From NCBI GenBank assembly GCA_028875725.1, contig JAPPCR010000023.1, forward strand, positions 341,620 through 405,619: a DNA stretch of 64,000 nucleotides. Direction: 5' to 3'. Under the pieces are notes generated by a model. It saw nothing but the letters and a program-made list of their open reading frames with translations, was not told the origin of the DNA and did no database searches. A program made the translations under genes and the position numbers. Numbering within the stretch: position 1 is the first letter of the stretch; each line of letters opens with the position of its first letter. Shown here piece by piece: positions 32,389-41,349 of this stretch. The stretch is from Acidobacteriota bacterium (GTDB lineage Bacteria; Acidobacteriota; Thermoanaerobaculia; Multivoradales; Multivoraceae).

Positions 32389-33336
32389 ATGCGATCGGCA
32401 GGCCTTGACGAGATCAGATCCGTTCTCGACGTACCCGCCGCCATCGAGTTGATCGAAGCCGGATTCGTGGCGCTGTCGAACGGGGCGGCGACGGTTCCTG
32501 CCGTCGGTTACCTTGGATTCGACACGCCGCCGGGCGAGTGCCACATCAAGTACGGTCGAATCCACGGCGATGACGTTTTCGTCGTCAAGATCGCCACCGG
32601 CTTCTACGAGAACGCTTCGCGCGGTCTTCCCACGGGCCACGGAATGATGATCGTCATGTCGGCGGAGACCGGCGAGACGTTGGCCCTGCTGGACGACTCG
32701 GGCTACCTGACCGATGTGCGAACCGCCATTGCGGGCTGCATTGCGGCCCGCTATCTCGCGCCCGACGTGGTCGAGTGCATCGGCATCGTCGGTGCGGGCA
32801 TGCAGGCTCGCATGCAGTTGGAGTACCTGCGCCATGCGCGCGACTGCAACCGGGTCCGGGTCTGGGCGCGACGCCGCGAACAGGCGGCGGCGTACCGGAG
32901 CGAGCTGTCGGATTCCGGCTTCGACGTTCAGATAGCCGAAACCCTTCAGGAGCTCTGCGAAAACAGCAACCTGATCGTCACTGCCACGGCGGCGAGGACT
33001 GCTCTCGTCCGCGCCGAGTGGATCCGGCCGGGAACTCACCTCACCGCGATGGGAAGCGACAGCCCCGGCAAACAGGAACTGGACCCGGCGCTGTTCGCGA
33101 GAGCCGGTGTCTGTGCCGTCGATTCACTGTCGCAGTGCATCGACCACGGCGAAACGCACTACGCGGTAGCTGGCGGCCACGTGGCCGAAACCGGTCTCGT
33201 CGAACTGGGCGACATCATCGCCGGCAGGGCCAGGGGGCGCTCGGACGGAGACGAGATCACCATCGCGGATCTGACCGGTGTCGCGGTGCAGGACATTCAG
33301 ATCGCAAAGGCGGTCTGGCAGGCATTGAGGGAGTAG
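32389..33336 (+). CDS. Ornithine cyclodeaminase/mu-crystallin family reductase
   Basis: Protein of 315 aa. The NAD-binding motif is IGIVGAGMQARMQLEYL (about residue 128), preceded by HIKYGRIHGDDVFVVKIATG and GETLALLDDSGYLTDVRTAI, both family signatures. Members act as ornithine cyclodeaminase, Delta1-pyrroline-2-carboxylate reductase, iminosuccinate reductase or EutC. The ATG at 32389 begins 29 nt from the divergent dehydratase start and has no strong ribosome site. It ends 10 nt from the convergent symporter gene. Confidence 0.88.
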   Translation: MRSAGLDEIRSVLDVPAAIELIEAGFVALSNGAATVPAVGYLGFDTPPGECHIKYGRIHGDDVFVVKIATGFYENASRGLPTGHGMMIVMSAETGETLALLDDSGYLTDVRTAIAGCIAARYLAPDVVECIGIVGAGMQARMQLEYLRHARDCNRVRVWARRREQAAAYRSELSDSGFDVQIAETLQELCENSNLIVTATAARTALVRAEWIRPGTHLTAMGSDSPGKQELDPALFARAGVCAVDSLSQCIDHGETHYAVAGGHVAETGLVELGDIIAGRARGRSDGDEITIADLTGVAVQDIQIAKAVWQALRE

Positions 33337-33346
33337 AGCCCGCCCA

Positions 33347-34795
33347 TCAGCCGTCGAGACCCGCCACGAGGTCGCGTTCGGATGGGACGCGCCTGAGTTC
33401 GTCGTGCCGGGGCCGGTGGGTCTTCTGCGTCATCAACGACACCGCCACCATCGCGATCAGGCTGAACACCGGCGCCAGCAGCGTGTCCAGGCCGCGCCAG
33501 GCGTCCGTGACGGCGAAGTGAAGCACGAGCCGCGCGGCGCTGCCAGCGATCACACCGGCGAGCGCCCCGGTCGTGTTCGCCTTGCGCCAGAACAGGCCGA
33601 GCAGCAGGGGCACGAAGCAACCGGCGAGGACGATGTCGAAGGCGAGGATCAGCAGAACGCCCGGCTCGGGCCGGACATAGGCGAAGACGACGGCGCCGGC
33701 CATCGTCGGCAGGGCGATCCAGCGGGAGAAGCGGAGCATCCGCGCATCGTCCCAGGTCGACCGGCTGTGGCGCTGGACCAGGTTGCGGGTGATCACGTTC
33801 GCCAGGTCGAGCACGACGCCGCTCGCGGTCGACATGCTGGCCGCGATGATGCCCAGCAGCACCGCGCCTCCGATCAGCAGCGGCAGGTCGGTCAGCGCCA
33901 GGTCGACGAGCAGGGAGGAGCCCGCGTCGCGGCCGAAGTAGTGGGCGGACAGGCCGATCAGCGAAACCGTCAGGCCGACGACCAGGGTCAGCCCGCCGGC
34001 GAGGTAGCAGCCGCGCTTCGCCGACCGGCCCGAATCGGCCGAGATCATCCGCTGGATGAAGTCGATGGCGACGATGTCGCCCAGCGCCAGCGACCCCAGC
34101 GCCGCCCAGTTGACGAGGGCGCCGCTCTCCCGCGAGAAGAGGCCCGCGAAGCTCATCGCGCCTTCGGGAGCGGAGCTCAGCAGCGTGCCCCAGCCGTGGC
34201 TGCCGCCGAGCCAGACGAAGGCGACGACAATGCTCACGATGAAGATCGAAACCTGGAGCACACTGGTCGCGATCGTGGCGTAGAGACCGCCCGATACGGC
34301 GTAGGCGAGGATGCAGAGCGCGACGGCAACCAGCATGGCGAGGTAGGGCGCTCCAAAGACGAGTTCGAACAGCAGGCCGAGGCCCGCCAGGTTGCCCGCG
34401 ACCAGGACGACGTTGCTCAGCAGCATCAGGCACGCGGCCAGGGTCTCGGTCGGGACGCTGTAGCGACGCCGGTAGAAGTCGGCCAGGGTCATCAGCCGCA
34501 TGCGGTGCAGCGGCTCGGCGAACCATGTACCGGCGATGAACAGGCACAGGGCGAGCCCGACCGGAATCACGGCGCCGGCCCAGAACCCGCCCGAGTGGAC
34601 GAGCGACGCGTTGCCCACCGAACCGTTCGCGTCGAACGCCTGGGCGCAGAGGGTGATGCCGACGACGCCGACCGGCATCGCGTTGCCGGCGACGTAGTAG
34701 TTCGTCGCGCGGCCGCGGATCTTCGCGTAGGTGCGGACGCCGATGAACAGCGTGAGGGCGACGAAGAGGAGAACGGCGATGCCGATCGCTGACAC
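33347..34795 (-). CDS. Sodium:solute symporter (SSS family)
   Basis: Membrane protein of 482 aa with about thirteen hydrophobic segments. Family features include TNYYVAGNAMPVGVVGITLC near the start, YAVSGGLYATIATSVLQ in helix 5 and GIIAASMSTASGVVLDLANV in helix 8, the sodium-binding region. Substrates range from proline and pantothenate to sugars; none can be assigned. It starts with GTG at 34795. It is convergent with the OCD-family gene and divergent from the M28 peptidase gene. Confidence 0.88.
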   Translation of the reverse strand: MSAIGIAVLLFVALTLFIGVRTYAKIRGRATNYYVAGNAMPVGVVGITLCAQAFDANGSVGNASLVHSGGFWAGAVIPVGLALCLFIAGTWFAEPLHRMRLMTLADFYRRRYSVPTETLAACLMLLSNVVLVAGNLAGLGLLFELVFGAPYLAMLVAVALCILAYAVSGGLYATIATSVLQVSIFIVSIVVAFVWLGGSHGWGTLLSSAPEGAMSFAGLFSRESGALVNWAALGSLALGDIVAIDFIQRMISADSGRSAKRGCYLAGGLTLVVGLTVSLIGLSAHYFGRDAGSSLLVDLALTDLPLLIGGAVLLGIIAASMSTASGVVLDLANVITRNLVQRHSRSTWDDARMLRFSRWIALPTMAGAVVFAYVRPEPGVLLILAFDIVLAGCFVPLLLGLFWRKANTTGALAGVIAGSAARLVLHFAVTDAWRGLDTLLAPVFSLIAMVAVSLMTQKTHRPRHDELRRVPSERDLVAGLDG

Positions 34796-34854
34796 GGCGG
34801 CAGTGTAGTGCTCGAGGCGGTCTCGGGCTCGCCGCTACGCGGAATCGCGCAGAT

Positions 34855-34872
34855 GCCGGCCAGAGGGCCGGC
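34855..34872. repeat. REP-like hairpin, GCCGGCC module
   Basis: A perfect 7-bp palindrome GCCGGCC-AGAG-GGCCGGC in the 115-nt divergent gap. It is the exact reverse complement of the 18-mer at 45576-45593, and the bases around it (TGTCGG...) also agree. Confidence 0.7.
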
Positions 34873-34910
34873 GCCGACACGGCGGACGAGCGCGGCTATA
34901 GTGCCGAACG

Positions 34911-36524
34911 GTGATTCCAAACGGCGCCAACCGGATGCCGGCGCTGGTCGCGCTCGCGGCGGCGCTCGCGGCGTGCGGGGTCCCGGCCGGCGAAGAGGGT
35001 GCCGGAGGGCCGACCGGTCCGACGGAGCCCATCGACCTCGAAGTCGTCGCCGAACTCCGCGACGAGGGCTTCAACCGCTCCCAGGTCATGGACTTCGCAC
35101 ATGTCCTGACGGACCTCTACGGTCCCAGGTACGCGAATTCGCCTTCCTACGACAGCGCCGCCTCCTGGGCCCGGGACACCTTGGAGGGGTTCGGTCTCGA
35201 AGCCGCCCTCGAACCGTGGGGCGAGTTCGGTTACGCCTGGGAGAACCGCCACACCTCGGTTCACATCACGGCGCCGCAGTACCAGCCGGTCATCGGCTAC
35301 GCGCAGCCCGGCACCCGGAGCACAGACGGCAAGGTGGCCGGTCCCGTCGCCGCGGTCGACCTTGCCGCCATCCGGACGCGGGACGATCTGGAAGCCCTGG
35401 GGACACTGATCCAGACGTCGATCCTGCTCATCTCGCCCGAGCGGGAGTTGGTTCCCAACTTCTCGCCGCAGGCGGTCCGGCTCTCCGACGAGGAACTCAG
35501 CGGCATGGCCCGCCTCGAGATCGACCCACGGAACAATCCCAGCCAGTCCACGGACGACGACGAGGCCGACCCCGAGCTGACGCGCCACGACATCGAGACG
35601 TTCCTGGAGCAGCAGGGCGTTGCCGTCCTGGTCGAGATCGGCTCCACCAACGTCGGACCGATGGACAAGGGAATCGTCCACGTCTCGGGCGACGGCCCCC
35701 TGCCGCTGGACGAACCGGTGCCGATGCCCCGCGTCGTGGTCGCGCCCGAGCACTACAACCGGATGATGAGGCTGCTGGCCGCCGGAACGCCGGTCGAGAT
35801 GGAGATCGAAGTCCGCAACGTCCTCAGCGACGACGATCCGCTCGACTACAACGTGATCGCCGACCTGCCTGGCGGCGACCTGGCCCACGAGGTCGTGATG
35901 ATCGGCGGCCACCTGGACGCGGAGCCGGCCGGCACCGGCGCCACCGACAACGCCGCCGGCAGCGCGATCGTGATGGAAGCGATGCGGCTCCTGCAGGCGA
36001 CCGGCCTCGAGCCGCGGCGGACCATCCGCGCCGCGCTCTGGGGCGCCGAGGAGGCCGGCCTGCTCGGCTCCCGGGCCTACGTCCGCGAGCACTTCGGCGA
36101 CCCGGCGTCACCGGAGAAGCCGGACGCCCACGCGAACCTCTCCGTCTACTTCAACGTCGACTGGTACGGCCGCTTCCGCGGCATGTACCTGCAGGGCAAC
36201 GACGAGTCGCGGCCGATCTTCGAGGCCTGGATGGAGCCGTTCCACGACGTGGGCATGTCCTGGATCGTGCCCGGCAACACCGGCGGCACGGACCACATGG
36301 CCTTCCTCGAAGCGGGCCTGCAGGGCTTCCAGTTCATCCAGGACGATCTCGAGTTCTTCAACGCCACCTTCCACACGAACATGGACGTCTACGACCGGCT
36401 GATCGCCGACGACCTCAGGCAGGCCTCGGTCGTCCTCGCCAGCTTCGCCTACCATGCGGCCATGAGGGACGAACTCTTCCCGCGCACCGACGGCCTCGCG
36501 AACGGGCGGCGCTGGCACAAGTAG
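34911..36524 (+). CDS. M28-family zinc peptidase lipoprotein
   Basis: Protein of 537 aa with a short signal ending in LAAC (lipobox). An N-terminal region with a PA-like insertion precedes the M28 aminopeptidase/carboxypeptidase core. Zinc ligands are seen in order: GGHLDAEPAGTGATDNAAG (His and Asp), WGAEEAGLLGSRAY (Glu pair) and the final His in NATFHTNMDVYDR. It probably frees amino acids from peptides in the periplasm. GTG at 34911 is chosen because it supplies the only positive n-region. It begins a plus-strand run leading to the TRAP genes. Confidence 0.87.
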   Translation: MIPNGANRMPALVALAAALAACGVPAGEEGAGGPTGPTEPIDLEVVAELRDEGFNRSQVMDFAHVLTDLYGPRYANSPSYDSAASWARDTLEGFGLEAALEPWGEFGYAWENRHTSVHITAPQYQPVIGYAQPGTRSTDGKVAGPVAAVDLAAIRTRDDLEALGTLIQTSILLISPERELVPNFSPQAVRLSDEELSGMARLEIDPRNNPSQSTDDDEADPELTRHDIETFLEQQGVAVLVEIGSTNVGPMDKGIVHVSGDGPLPLDEPVPMPRVVVAPEHYNRMMRLLAAGTPVEMEIEVRNVLSDDDPLDYNVIADLPGGDLAHEVVMIGGHLDAEPAGTGATDNAAGSAIVMEAMRLLQATGLEPRRTIRAALWGAEEAGLLGSRAYVREHFGDPASPEKPDAHANLSVYFNVDWYGRFRGMYLQGNDESRPIFEAWMEPFHDVGMSWIVPGNTGGTDHMAFLEAGLQGFQFIQDDLEFFNATFHTNMDVYDRLIADDLRQASVVLASFAYHAAMRDELFPRTDGLANGRRWHK

Positions 36525-36554
36525 CCGCGGGATCGACCGGAGGCAGGACCGCTC

Positions 36555-37610
36555 ATGGAGTACCGCACCCTGGGACGGACCGGCGTCAAGGTCGCCCCGC
36601 TCTGTTTCGGCAGCGACAACTTCGCCGATCCGACGCCCGAGCCGGAATGCGTACGGATGCTGGAAACCGCGATGGACGCCGGCATCAACCTGATCGACAC
36701 CGGCGAGGTCTACGCTGAGGGCGAGGGCGAGCGGATCATCGGCCGGGCGCTCAAAGCGAACGGCCGCCGCCACGAGCTGCTGATCGCCACCAAGGTCGAT
36801 CACGGCCGCCGGGTCGTAGGCGAGAGCGTCGTGGACTACACCAGCAGCATCGGCCCCAACGAGTACGGCCACTCGCGGATCAACCTGATCCGCGCCTGCG
36901 AGGGCTCGCTCCGAAGGCTGCAGACCGACTACATCGACCTCTATCAACTGCATCGTCCTTCGCCCGAGATGCCGTTCGACGAAACCCTGAGGGCGCTGGA
37001 CGACCTGGTCCGGGCCGGCAAGATCCGCTACATCGGCTGCTCGACCCACCCGGCCTGGATGGTCGCCGAGGCCGTGATGACGAGCGAGCTGAAGGGCTAC
37101 GCCCGCTTCGCCAGCGAGCAGCCGCCCTACAACCTGCTGGACCGCCGGATCGAGAACGAACTGATCCCGATGTGCCAGCGCCTCGGCCTCGGCATCATCA
37201 CCTGGGCGCCGATGGCGATGGGCGTGCTCGCGGGCCGCTATCTCAGCGACTCCGACTATCCCGAGGGCTCGCGAGCCGCGCTCCGTGGCGGCTTCTACGC
37301 CGACCGCGTCACCCGAGCCGGCATCGACGTCGGCCGCAGGTTCGCCGGGATCGCGGCCGACTCCGGCCTCACCCCGGCTCAGTTCGCGATCCTCTGGACC
37401 AAGGATCAGCCCGGGATCACCGCACCGTTGATCGGGCCGCGCACGCTCAGGCACCTCGAAGACCTGCTGCCGGTGCTCGAGATGAGCCTCTCCTCTGAGC
37501 AGCGGGCCGCCTGCGACGCCCTGGTGCCGCCCGGAAGCGTCGTCGCCGACTTCCACAACACGGCGGGCTGGATGAAGATGAAGGTCATCCCGCCAGCGGC
37601 CGGGAGCTAG
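36555..37610 (+). CDS. Aldo/keto reductase (first of two paralogues)
   Basis: Protein of 351 aa, NADPH-dependent TIM-barrel oxidoreductase. The catalytic tetrad is visible: Asp in NLIDTGEVYAEG with Tyr four residues on, Lys in LIATKVDHG and His in LYQLHRPSPEMP. GGAGG lies 10 nt before the ATG. It shares a C-terminal tail, ACDALVPPGSVVADFHNTAG, with the paralogue at 58100. The substrate is unknown; neighbours suggest a role in amino or hydroxy acid breakdown. Confidence 0.88.
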   Translation: MEYRTLGRTGVKVAPLCFGSDNFADPTPEPECVRMLETAMDAGINLIDTGEVYAEGEGERIIGRALKANGRRHELLIATKVDHGRRVVGESVVDYTSSIGPNEYGHSRINLIRACEGSLRRLQTDYIDLYQLHRPSPEMPFDETLRALDDLVRAGKIRYIGCSTHPAWMVAEAVMTSELKGYARFASEQPPYNLLDRRIENELIPMCQRLGLGIITWAPMAMGVLAGRYLSDSDYPEGSRAALRGGFYADRVTRAGIDVGRRFAGIAADSGLTPAQFAILWTKDQPGITAPLIGPRTLRHLEDLLPVLEMSLSSEQRAACDALVPPGSVVADFHNTAGWMKMKVIPPAAGS

Positions 37611-37675
37611 ATCCCCGATGCGGGTCTCCAACGCACCTCACTTCGATCGTCTCGCTCTGCCGTAGCTGAGTCCGC

Positions 37676-38740
37676 ATGCATGTCTCCCACGTAATCCACG
37701 CCGTCGACACGCACGTCTGCGGCGAACCCGGCCGGGTGATCGTCGGCGGCGTTCTCGACGTCCCCGGGGCGACGATGTTCGAGAAGATGCGCTACCTCGA
37801 GACGGAGGCCGACGAGCTGCGCCTGCGGATGCTGCGCGAGCCGCGCGGCTATCCCGCCGCGAACTGCAACCTGATCCTGCCCGCCACGCATCCCGACGCG
37901 GTGGCCGGCTACGTGATCATGGAGCAGGTCGAGTACCCCGGCATGTCGGGCACGAACACGATCGCCGTCGTCACCGTGCTGATCGAGACCGGGATGGTGC
38001 CGCACACGGAACCCGTCACCGAACTCACCCTGGAGTCGCCCGCCGGCCTGATCCGGGTGCGCGCTGACGTCGAGCGTGGAAAGGTGAAGCGAGTCGAGTT
38101 CGAGAACGTACCCGCCTTCGCCGTCCACCTCGACGCCGTCCTCGACGTGCCCGAACTCGGCAACGTGACCGTCGACGTCGCCTACGGCGGCATGTTCTAC
38201 GTGATCGCCGACGCCGACCAGGTCGGCCTCACCCTGGCGCCGGAAGAGGCCGCCGAAGCGACCCGGGTCGGCGAGATGATCAAGGCGGCCTGCCAGGAGC
38301 AGCTTCCGCCGCCGGTGCATCCGCTCAATCCGGAGATCCGAGGCGTGACGATCGGCCAGCTCTCGGCGCCGCCGCTGAACCCCGGCTCGCACCGGCGCAA
38401 CACGGTGATCGTCTCGACCGGCACGCTCGACTGGAACAGGCCACTGACCTGGACCGGCGCCCTCGACCGCTCCCCCTGCGGCACGGGCACCTGCGCCAAG
38501 ATGGCGGCGATGTGGGCCAAGGGCGAGTTGCCCGTCGGCCAGGAGTTCGTCCACGAGGGCGTCCTCGGCACGACCTTCACCGGGCGCATGGTGCGGGAAA
38601 CGAAGGTCGGCCATGTCGACGCCGCGGTGCCGACGCTGGCGGGCACGGCATGGATTACCGGCTTTGCCCAGTACGTCGTCGACCCGGAGGACCCCTTCCC
38701 CAACGGGTTCACGGTCGGCGACATCTGGGGCGGCCACTAA
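37676..38740 (+). CDS. Proline racemase superfamily enzyme (hydroxyproline epimerase or dehydratase type)
   Basis: Protein of 354 aa. The superfamily uses two active-site residues. The second is Cys268 in DRSPCGTGTCAKMA as usual, but the first, Cys in MCGHG-type motifs, is Ser91 here (YPGMSGTNTIAVV). Characterised families include proline racemase and 4-hydroxyproline 2-epimerase (Cys/Cys) and trans-3-hydroxyproline dehydratase (Cys/Thr); Ser/Cys forms are rarer. The nearby TRAP genes and OCD-family reductase fit a hydroxyproline pathway. The ATG at 37676 is in a 65-nt gap after the reductase gene. Confidence 0.85.
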   Translation: MHVSHVIHAVDTHVCGEPGRVIVGGVLDVPGATMFEKMRYLETEADELRLRMLREPRGYPAANCNLILPATHPDAVAGYVIMEQVEYPGMSGTNTIAVVTVLIETGMVPHTEPVTELTLESPAGLIRVRADVERGKVKRVEFENVPAFAVHLDAVLDVPELGNVTVDVAYGGMFYVIADADQVGLTLAPEEAAEATRVGEMIKAACQEQLPPPVHPLNPEIRGVTIGQLSAPPLNPGSHRRNTVIVSTGTLDWNRPLTWTGALDRSPCGTGTCAKMAAMWAKGELPVGQEFVHEGVLGTTFTGRMVRETKVGHVDAAVPTLAGTAWITGFAQYVVDPEDPFPNGFTVGDIWGGH

Positions 38741-38773
38741 GTTGCATGGAACTGGCCGCCAGTTCCATGCAAC
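38741..38773 (+). repeat. Perfect 15-bp hairpin directly after a stop codon
   Basis: GTTGCATGGAACTGG and CCAGTTCCATGCAAC pair perfectly around CCG, starting on the base after the TAA of the proline-racemase-family gene. No T-run follows, so it is a poor Rho-independent terminator. It may protect or separate the transcript before the SDR gene. Its A/T content differs from the GC-rich REP-like hairpins elsewhere. A second short palindrome (GCAGCG/CGCTGC) follows at 38774-38794. Confidence 0.75.
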
Positions 38774-38814
38774 GCAGCGCAGCGAGTACGCTGCGACTTA
38801 GAGGAGTGAGTGCG

Positions 38815-39564
38815 ATGAGCGAAGACAGAGTCATGGTCGTCACCGGCGCGTCGAGCGGCCTGGGAGCCGAGGTCTGCGAACACTTTGCGCTGAAGGGCTA
38901 CCGCGTGGTGATGAGCTACCTGATCGAGCCCGAAGCGCAGGCGACCTATGACCGCATCGCGGCCAGCGTGGGCAGCACCGAGCGGCTGATGAAGGTCCAG
39001 GCCGATGTAGCGAACCGGGAACAGGTGCGCGCGATGTTCGACGCCGTGATCGAGCGGTTCGGCCAGGTCGACGTCCTGATCAACTTCGCCGGCATCAACC
39101 GCGACGCGCCCTTCACGGAGTTGACCGATGACATGTGGGACTCGGTCGTCTCCGCGCATCTTCGCGGCCACTTCGTCTGCGGCCAGGAGTTCGTGTTCCA
39201 CAACCCCGACCGCCCGGGCGTGATCATCAACCTGGGCGCCGCCTGCGGCCAGATCGGGCGCAAGAACGGAGCGAACTTCTGCAGCGCCAAGGGCGGCGTG
39301 ATCGCGCTGACCAAGTGCATGGCGCAGGAGCTCTCGCCCCGGATCCGCGTCAACTGCCTGGTGCCCGGATCGGTGAGGACGCGCGAGGTCATCGATCGCT
39401 ACGACCTCGAAACAGAGGAGGGTCTGGCGAAGGAACTCGCCACCCTGCCGATGGGACGGCTCGGTGAATTCGAGGACATCACCCGGATGGTCGACTGCAT
39501 GATCGGCTCCGAGTTCACGACCGGCGCCACCTTCTACGCCAACGGCGGCCAGTACATGCATTGA
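38815..39564 (+). CDS. Short-chain dehydrogenase/reductase lacking the canonical catalytic Ser and Tyr
   Basis: Protein of 249 aa with a Rossmann fold: TGASSGLG (residues 10-17), NFAGIN and RVNCLVPG in the right places. The catalytic YxxxK is F155-x-x-x-K159 (ANFCSAKGG), and the residue 13 before it, normally Ser, is Ala142 (INLGAACGQ). Two key residues are therefore replaced while the lysine stays. The ATG at 38815 is chosen by GAGGAG 9 nt upstream. Its end overlaps the TRAP small permease gene (TTGA). Confidence 0.85.
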   Translation: MSEDRVMVVTGASSGLGAEVCEHFALKGYRVVMSYLIEPEAQATYDRIAASVGSTERLMKVQADVANREQVRAMFDAVIERFGQVDVLINFAGINRDAPFTELTDDMWDSVVSAHLRGHFVCGQEFVFHNPDRPGVIINLGAACGQIGRKNGANFCSAKGGVIALTKCMAQELSPRIRVNCLVPGSVRTREVIDRYDLETEEGLAKELATLPMGRLGEFEDITRMVDCMIGSEFTTGATFYANGGQYMH

Positions 39565-40055
39565 AGCGCCTCGGCGCAGCGCTCCGCGGCTTGCTTCGCC
39601 ACCCGCTCGAGGTGGCGGTGTGCACGATCCTGGTGGCGCTGGTCGCGGTGACGTTCTCCCAGGTCGTCTTCCGCTACGTCCTGCAGGCGTCGCTCTCCTG
39701 GTCGGAGGAGCTTGCCCGCTTCCTCCTGATGTGGCTGGCCGCGCTCGCCACGGCCTACGCGATGAAGACGGGCGCCCACTTCGCGCTCCACTTCGTTGTC
39801 GATCGAACGCCGCCGGCCGCTCAGCGCGTGATCGGGTCCGCGGTCGCCCTCAGCGCGGCAGCGTTCCTGGTCGTCTTCGCCTACCAGTCGCTCCGTTTCG
39901 CGATCGAGGTGCACGACATGCTCGCGCCGGCGACGCGCATGTCGATGGCGGTGCCGTACTCGTCCGCCTTCGTCGGCAGCACGCTGGCCCTCTACTACGT
40001 GCTCGTGAACTGGCGCCGGGAGCTTCGGGGACGGCCCGAGGCGCCGGCGGAGTAG
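39561..40055 (+). CDS. TRAP transporter small permease (DctQ family)
   Basis: Protein of 164 aa with four membrane helices and the family pattern LEVAVCTILVALVAVTFSQV, then SWSEELARFLLMWLAALATA. DctQ pairs with the large permease DctM, here the next gene. The start is TTG at 39561, overlapping the SDR stop, which implies coupled translation. Confidence 0.88.
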   Translation: MKRLGAALRGLLRHPLEVAVCTILVALVAVTFSQVVFRYVLQASLSWSEELARFLLMWLAALATAYAMKTGAHFALHFVVDRTPPAAQRVIGSAVALSAAAFLVVFAYQSLRFAIEVHDMLAPATRMSMAVPYSSAFVGSTLALYYVLVNWRRELRGRPEAPAE

Positions 40056-40068
40056 AGGCGGCGCGACG

Positions 40069-41349
40069 ATGGGCATTCTGGTCATCCTGACCCTGGTGGC
40101 GGCGCTGCTGCTCGGCGTACCGGTGGCCATCGCGCTGGCCCTCGCGGCCATGGTCGGCCTGCTCTACAGCTCGCCCGAGTTCCTGATCGTGTTGCCGCAG
40201 AAGTTCCTGGCCGGCCTGGATTCCTTCCCGCTGCTCGCGGTGCCCCTGTTCGTGCTCGCCGGAGCGCTCATCTCCCACGGCGGCATGGCGCGCAGGATCG
40301 TCGACCTGGCGATGCAGTTCGTGGGCCGCCTGCCGGGCGGCCTCGGCCTGGTCGTCATCCTGTCGACGATGCTGTTCTCCGGCATCTCCGGATCGCCGAG
40401 CGCGAACACGGCCGCCATCGGCTCCGTCGCCCTGCCTGCCATGCGGCAGCGGCAGTACCCGCCGGCGTTCGCAACCGCCGTCTTCGCCTCGGCCGGCGGC
40501 GTCTCGACCCTGGTGCCGCCCGCGATCGACCTGATCATCATCGGCGTCGTCTCGGGGATGTCGATCGGGGCCCTGTTCGCGGCCGGCATCACGCCAGCGA
40601 TCGTGCTGGGTCTGGCCCTCATGGGGCTGACCTACATCAAGGCCCTCGACCTCAACCTGCCGCTCGAGGCGAAGGCGTCCTGGCCCCAGCGCCTCCGCGT
40701 GATCCGCAACGGCATCCTGCCACTGTTCATGATCGTCATCATCCTCGGCGGTATCTACGGCGGCGTGTTCACGCCCACCGAGGCCTCCGCCGTCGCTGTC
40801 GTCTACGGCGCCCTGGTGTCCTTCTTCGTCTACCGGGAACTGAAGCTCGAGGACGTCCCGAAGGTCCTGCTGCAGACCGCCTCGCTCTCCGGTGTCGTCC
40901 TGTTCGTGCTGGGGACCGCGTCGATGTTCTCCTTCGTCCTTACGTTCGAGCGCCTGCCTCATCTGCTGGCGGAAGGGATTTCGACCCACGCTCCGAACTG
41001 GATCGTCTTCATCCTCTTCGTCCACCTGATCTTCCTCTTTCTCGGCATGGTCATGGACGCCCTGCCGCCGATCATCATCCTGATGCCCATCCTGCTGCCG
41101 GCGGCTATCGCCCTCGGCATGGATCCGCTCCACTTCGGCATCCTGGTCGCGGCCAACGTCGGCATCGGGATGATCTCGCCGCCGGTCGGCATCTGCCTGT
41201 ACGTCGCCTGCGGCATCTCGAAGACGCCGATCGAGAAGGTAACGCCCAAACTGCTGCCCTTCCTCGCGTTGCTGCTCACGATGCTTGTCGTGCTTACCTT
41301 CGTGCCGGAGGCCACGCTGTGGCTGCCGGAGGCCCTCGGCTATGAGTAG
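40069..41349 (+). CDS. TRAP transporter large permease (DctM family)
   Basis: Protein of 426 aa with about twelve membrane segments. Recognisable family stretches are LDSFPLLAVPLFVLAGALIS, GSPSANTAAIGSVALPAM and the later ANVGIGMISPPVGICLYVAC. It drives uptake with the sodium gradient. It begins 13 nt after the small permease gene, and its last codons overlap the binding-protein start by 8 nt. Confidence 0.93.
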   Translation: MGILVILTLVAALLLGVPVAIALALAAMVGLLYSSPEFLIVLPQKFLAGLDSFPLLAVPLFVLAGALISHGGMARRIVDLAMQFVGRLPGGLGLVVILSTMLFSGISGSPSANTAAIGSVALPAMRQRQYPPAFATAVFASAGGVSTLVPPAIDLIIIGVVSGMSIGALFAAGITPAIVLGLALMGLTYIKALDLNLPLEAKASWPQRLRVIRNGILPLFMIVIILGGIYGGVFTPTEASAVAVVYGALVSFFVYRELKLEDVPKVLLQTASLSGVVLFVLGTASMFSFVLTFERLPHLLAEGISTHAPNWIVFILFVHLIFLFLGMVMDALPPIIILMPILLPAAIALGMDPLHFGILVAANVGIGMISPPVGICLYVACGISKTPIEKVTPKLLPFLALLLTMLVVLTFVPEATLWLPEALGYE

